A stretch of 64,000 bases of DNA, taken from contig JAWKVZ010000002.1 in the NCBI GenBank assembly GCA_041397725.1, positions 310,001 to 374,000 of the forward strand, given 5' to 3'. Source of the stretch: JAGRKR01 sp041397725. GTDB taxonomy: Bacteria; Pseudomonadota; Alphaproteobacteria; Rhizobiales; Hyphomicrobiaceae. Shown here piece after piece: positions 62,950-64,000 of the stretch. Numbering within the stretch: the first letter of the stretch is position 1; each line of letters begins with the position of its first letter. Made by a program: the position numbers and the translations under genes. The notes below the pieces were generated by a model. That model made no database searches and was not told the origin of the DNA. It saw nothing but the letters and a program-made list of their open reading frames with translations.

Positions 62950-64000
62950 TGCGATACCTCCCGCTCGAGCCAGCCGACCGCACGGCCATGCTGGCGGCCA
63001 TCGGCGTCGCCGGAGTCGACGAGCTGTTTGCTGCTGTCCCCAAGGACAAGCTGCTGGCGGAGCTGGCCGAGCTGCCTCGCGCCAAGGGGGAGCTCGAAGT
63101 CGAACGCGAGCTCGGGCGGCTGGCCGCGCGCAACACGCCGGCTGGCGCGGTGCCGTTCTTCATCGGCGCGGGCGCCTATCGCCATCACGTGCCGGCGACG
63201 GTCGATCACCTGATCCAGCGCTCCGAGTTTCTGACAAGCTACACGCCGTACCAGCCGGAGATCACGCAGGGCACGCTGCAATACCTGTTCGAGTTCCAGA
63301 CCCAGGTGGCGCTCCTGACCGGCATGGATGTGGCGAACGCCTCCATGTACGACGGCTCGACGTCGGCGGCCGAGGCGGTGCTGATGGCCCATCGGGTGAC
63401 GCGGCGCAAGAAGGCGATCGTTTCCGGCGGCCTGCATCCCCAGTATCTCGACGTCATCCAGACGCTGGCGCATCACGGCGGCTCGACGGTCGACGCCCTG
63501 CCGGTCGATCCGATGGGCGCCGAGGATATCGCCGCGCGCATCGACCGCGAGACCTCGTGTGTGGTCGTGCAGTATCCGAGCGTGTTCGGGCAGATCCGCG
63601 ACCTCACCCCGATCGCCGATGCGGCTCACGCGGCTGGCGCCCTTCTGGTCGTCGTCGTCACAGAGGTCGTGGCGCTCGGCGCGCTCCGGTCGCCCGGCGC
63701 CATGGGGGCGGATATCGTCGCTGCGGAGGGGCAATCGATCGGCAACGGCCTCAATTTCGGGGGCCCTACGTCGGCCTCTTCGCGACGCGGGACAAGCTCG
63801 TGCGGCAGATGCCGGGTCGTCTTGCCGGCGAGACGGTGGATGCGGAAGGGCGGCGCGGCTACGTGCTGACGCTCTCGACGCGCGAGCAGCACATCCGCCG
63901 CGAGAAGGCGACGAGCAACATCTGCACGAACTCGGGCCTCTGCGCGCTGGCCTTCACCATCCACATGACGCTGCTCGGCGAGCAGGGGCTGCGTCGCCTG
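62949..64000 (+). pseudogene. gcvPA: glycine dehydrogenase (decarboxylating) subunit 1, frameshifted and cut by the window end
   Basis: This is the alpha subunit of the two-subunit P protein, which decarboxylates glycine with PLP. The first frame starts MRYLPLEPADRTAMLAAIGV and runs through FFIGAGAYRHHVPATVDHL, SEFLTSYTPYQPEITQGTLQ and CVVVQYPSVFGQ to LNFGG. At the GGGGG run 63759-63763 one G appears to be missing. The protein resumes in the next frame as PYVGLFATRDKLVRQMPGRL, then LSTREQHIRREKATSNICTN, open to the window end. As the protein is otherwise conserved, a sequencing error is the best explanation. Confidence 0.85.

Overview
The window is GC-rich, densely coded chromosomal DNA from an alphaproteobacterium, most likely of the order Hyphomicrobiales (Rhizobiales). 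The evidence is a perfect Irr-type iron control element in front of a membrane-bound ferritin gene (mbfA), the ispH-thrB-rnhA and ftsE-ftsX-ydcF-plsC orders, ffs directly upstream of dnaX, Cys-poor alphaproteobacterial DnaX, FNR/FixK-type operators and a tandem glycine riboswitch before gcvT. No rRNA, CRISPR array, transposase or prophage is visible, so the species is not identifiable from this window alone.

Layout. 1-8.9 kb: the tail of an unknown gene, an orphan methylmalonyl-CoA mutase small subunit, a HerA-like DUF853 ATPase, a small cytochrome c, MsrA, a membrane protein, a HAD phosphatase, an XRE regulator, then about 1 kb with no gene. 8.9-16.4 kb: mbfA with its Irr box, an orphan TRAP binding protein, lepA, a low-GC accessory gene, two copies of a palindromic repeat, and a three-gene envelope operon. 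16.4-20.6 kb: a NylB-like serine hydrolase, an AtuA/DUF4387 pair and a DUF808 protein. 20.7-28.4 kb: a Crp/Fnr regulator divergent from ompW with FNR-type boxes between them, an FMN-dependent alpha-hydroxy-acid dehydrogenase, a TauD-type dioxygenase, Fe/Mn superoxide dismutase and a patatin lipoprotein. 28.4-36.2 kb: a cyclic-nucleotide-binding patatin, an amidase, NudC, the SRP RNA, dnaX and ybaB. 36.4-40.8 kb: a surface-glycan cluster (glycosyltransferase, DegT aminotransferase, asparagine synthase). 41-48.6 kb: two membrane proteins with a gene relic between them, a protease/ATP-grasp fusion, a GT-C plus GT2 glycosyltransferase pair, and murA. 49-55 kb: tRNA-Thr with tandem repeats behind it, a receiver-only response regulator, hpt, a zinc-ribbon protein, ftsEX, ydcF and plsC. 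55-64 kb: an adenosylcobalamin-dependent ribonucleotide reductase, rnhA-thrB-ispH, a lipoprotein, and a glycine riboswitch driving gcvT-gcvH-gcvPA, which runs off the end.

Much of the content is core metabolism. The physiological themes are iron and oxygen/redox control (Irr box, FNR-type boxes, SodB, cytochrome c, MsrA) and cell-envelope assembly. Four genes (rnhA, gcvPA, the zinc-ribbon/DUF3426 gene and the protease/ATP-grasp gene) are interrupted by single-base shifts, three of them pinned to runs of G or C. At least the rnhA and gcvPA breaks look like consensus errors rather than real mutations. The most unusual items are the degenerate ATP-grasp fusion, the gene relic at 42.5 kb, the orphan terminator before sodB, the possible LexA box before the ribonucleotide reductase, and the atypical gene with adjoining palindromic repeats at 13-14 kb.
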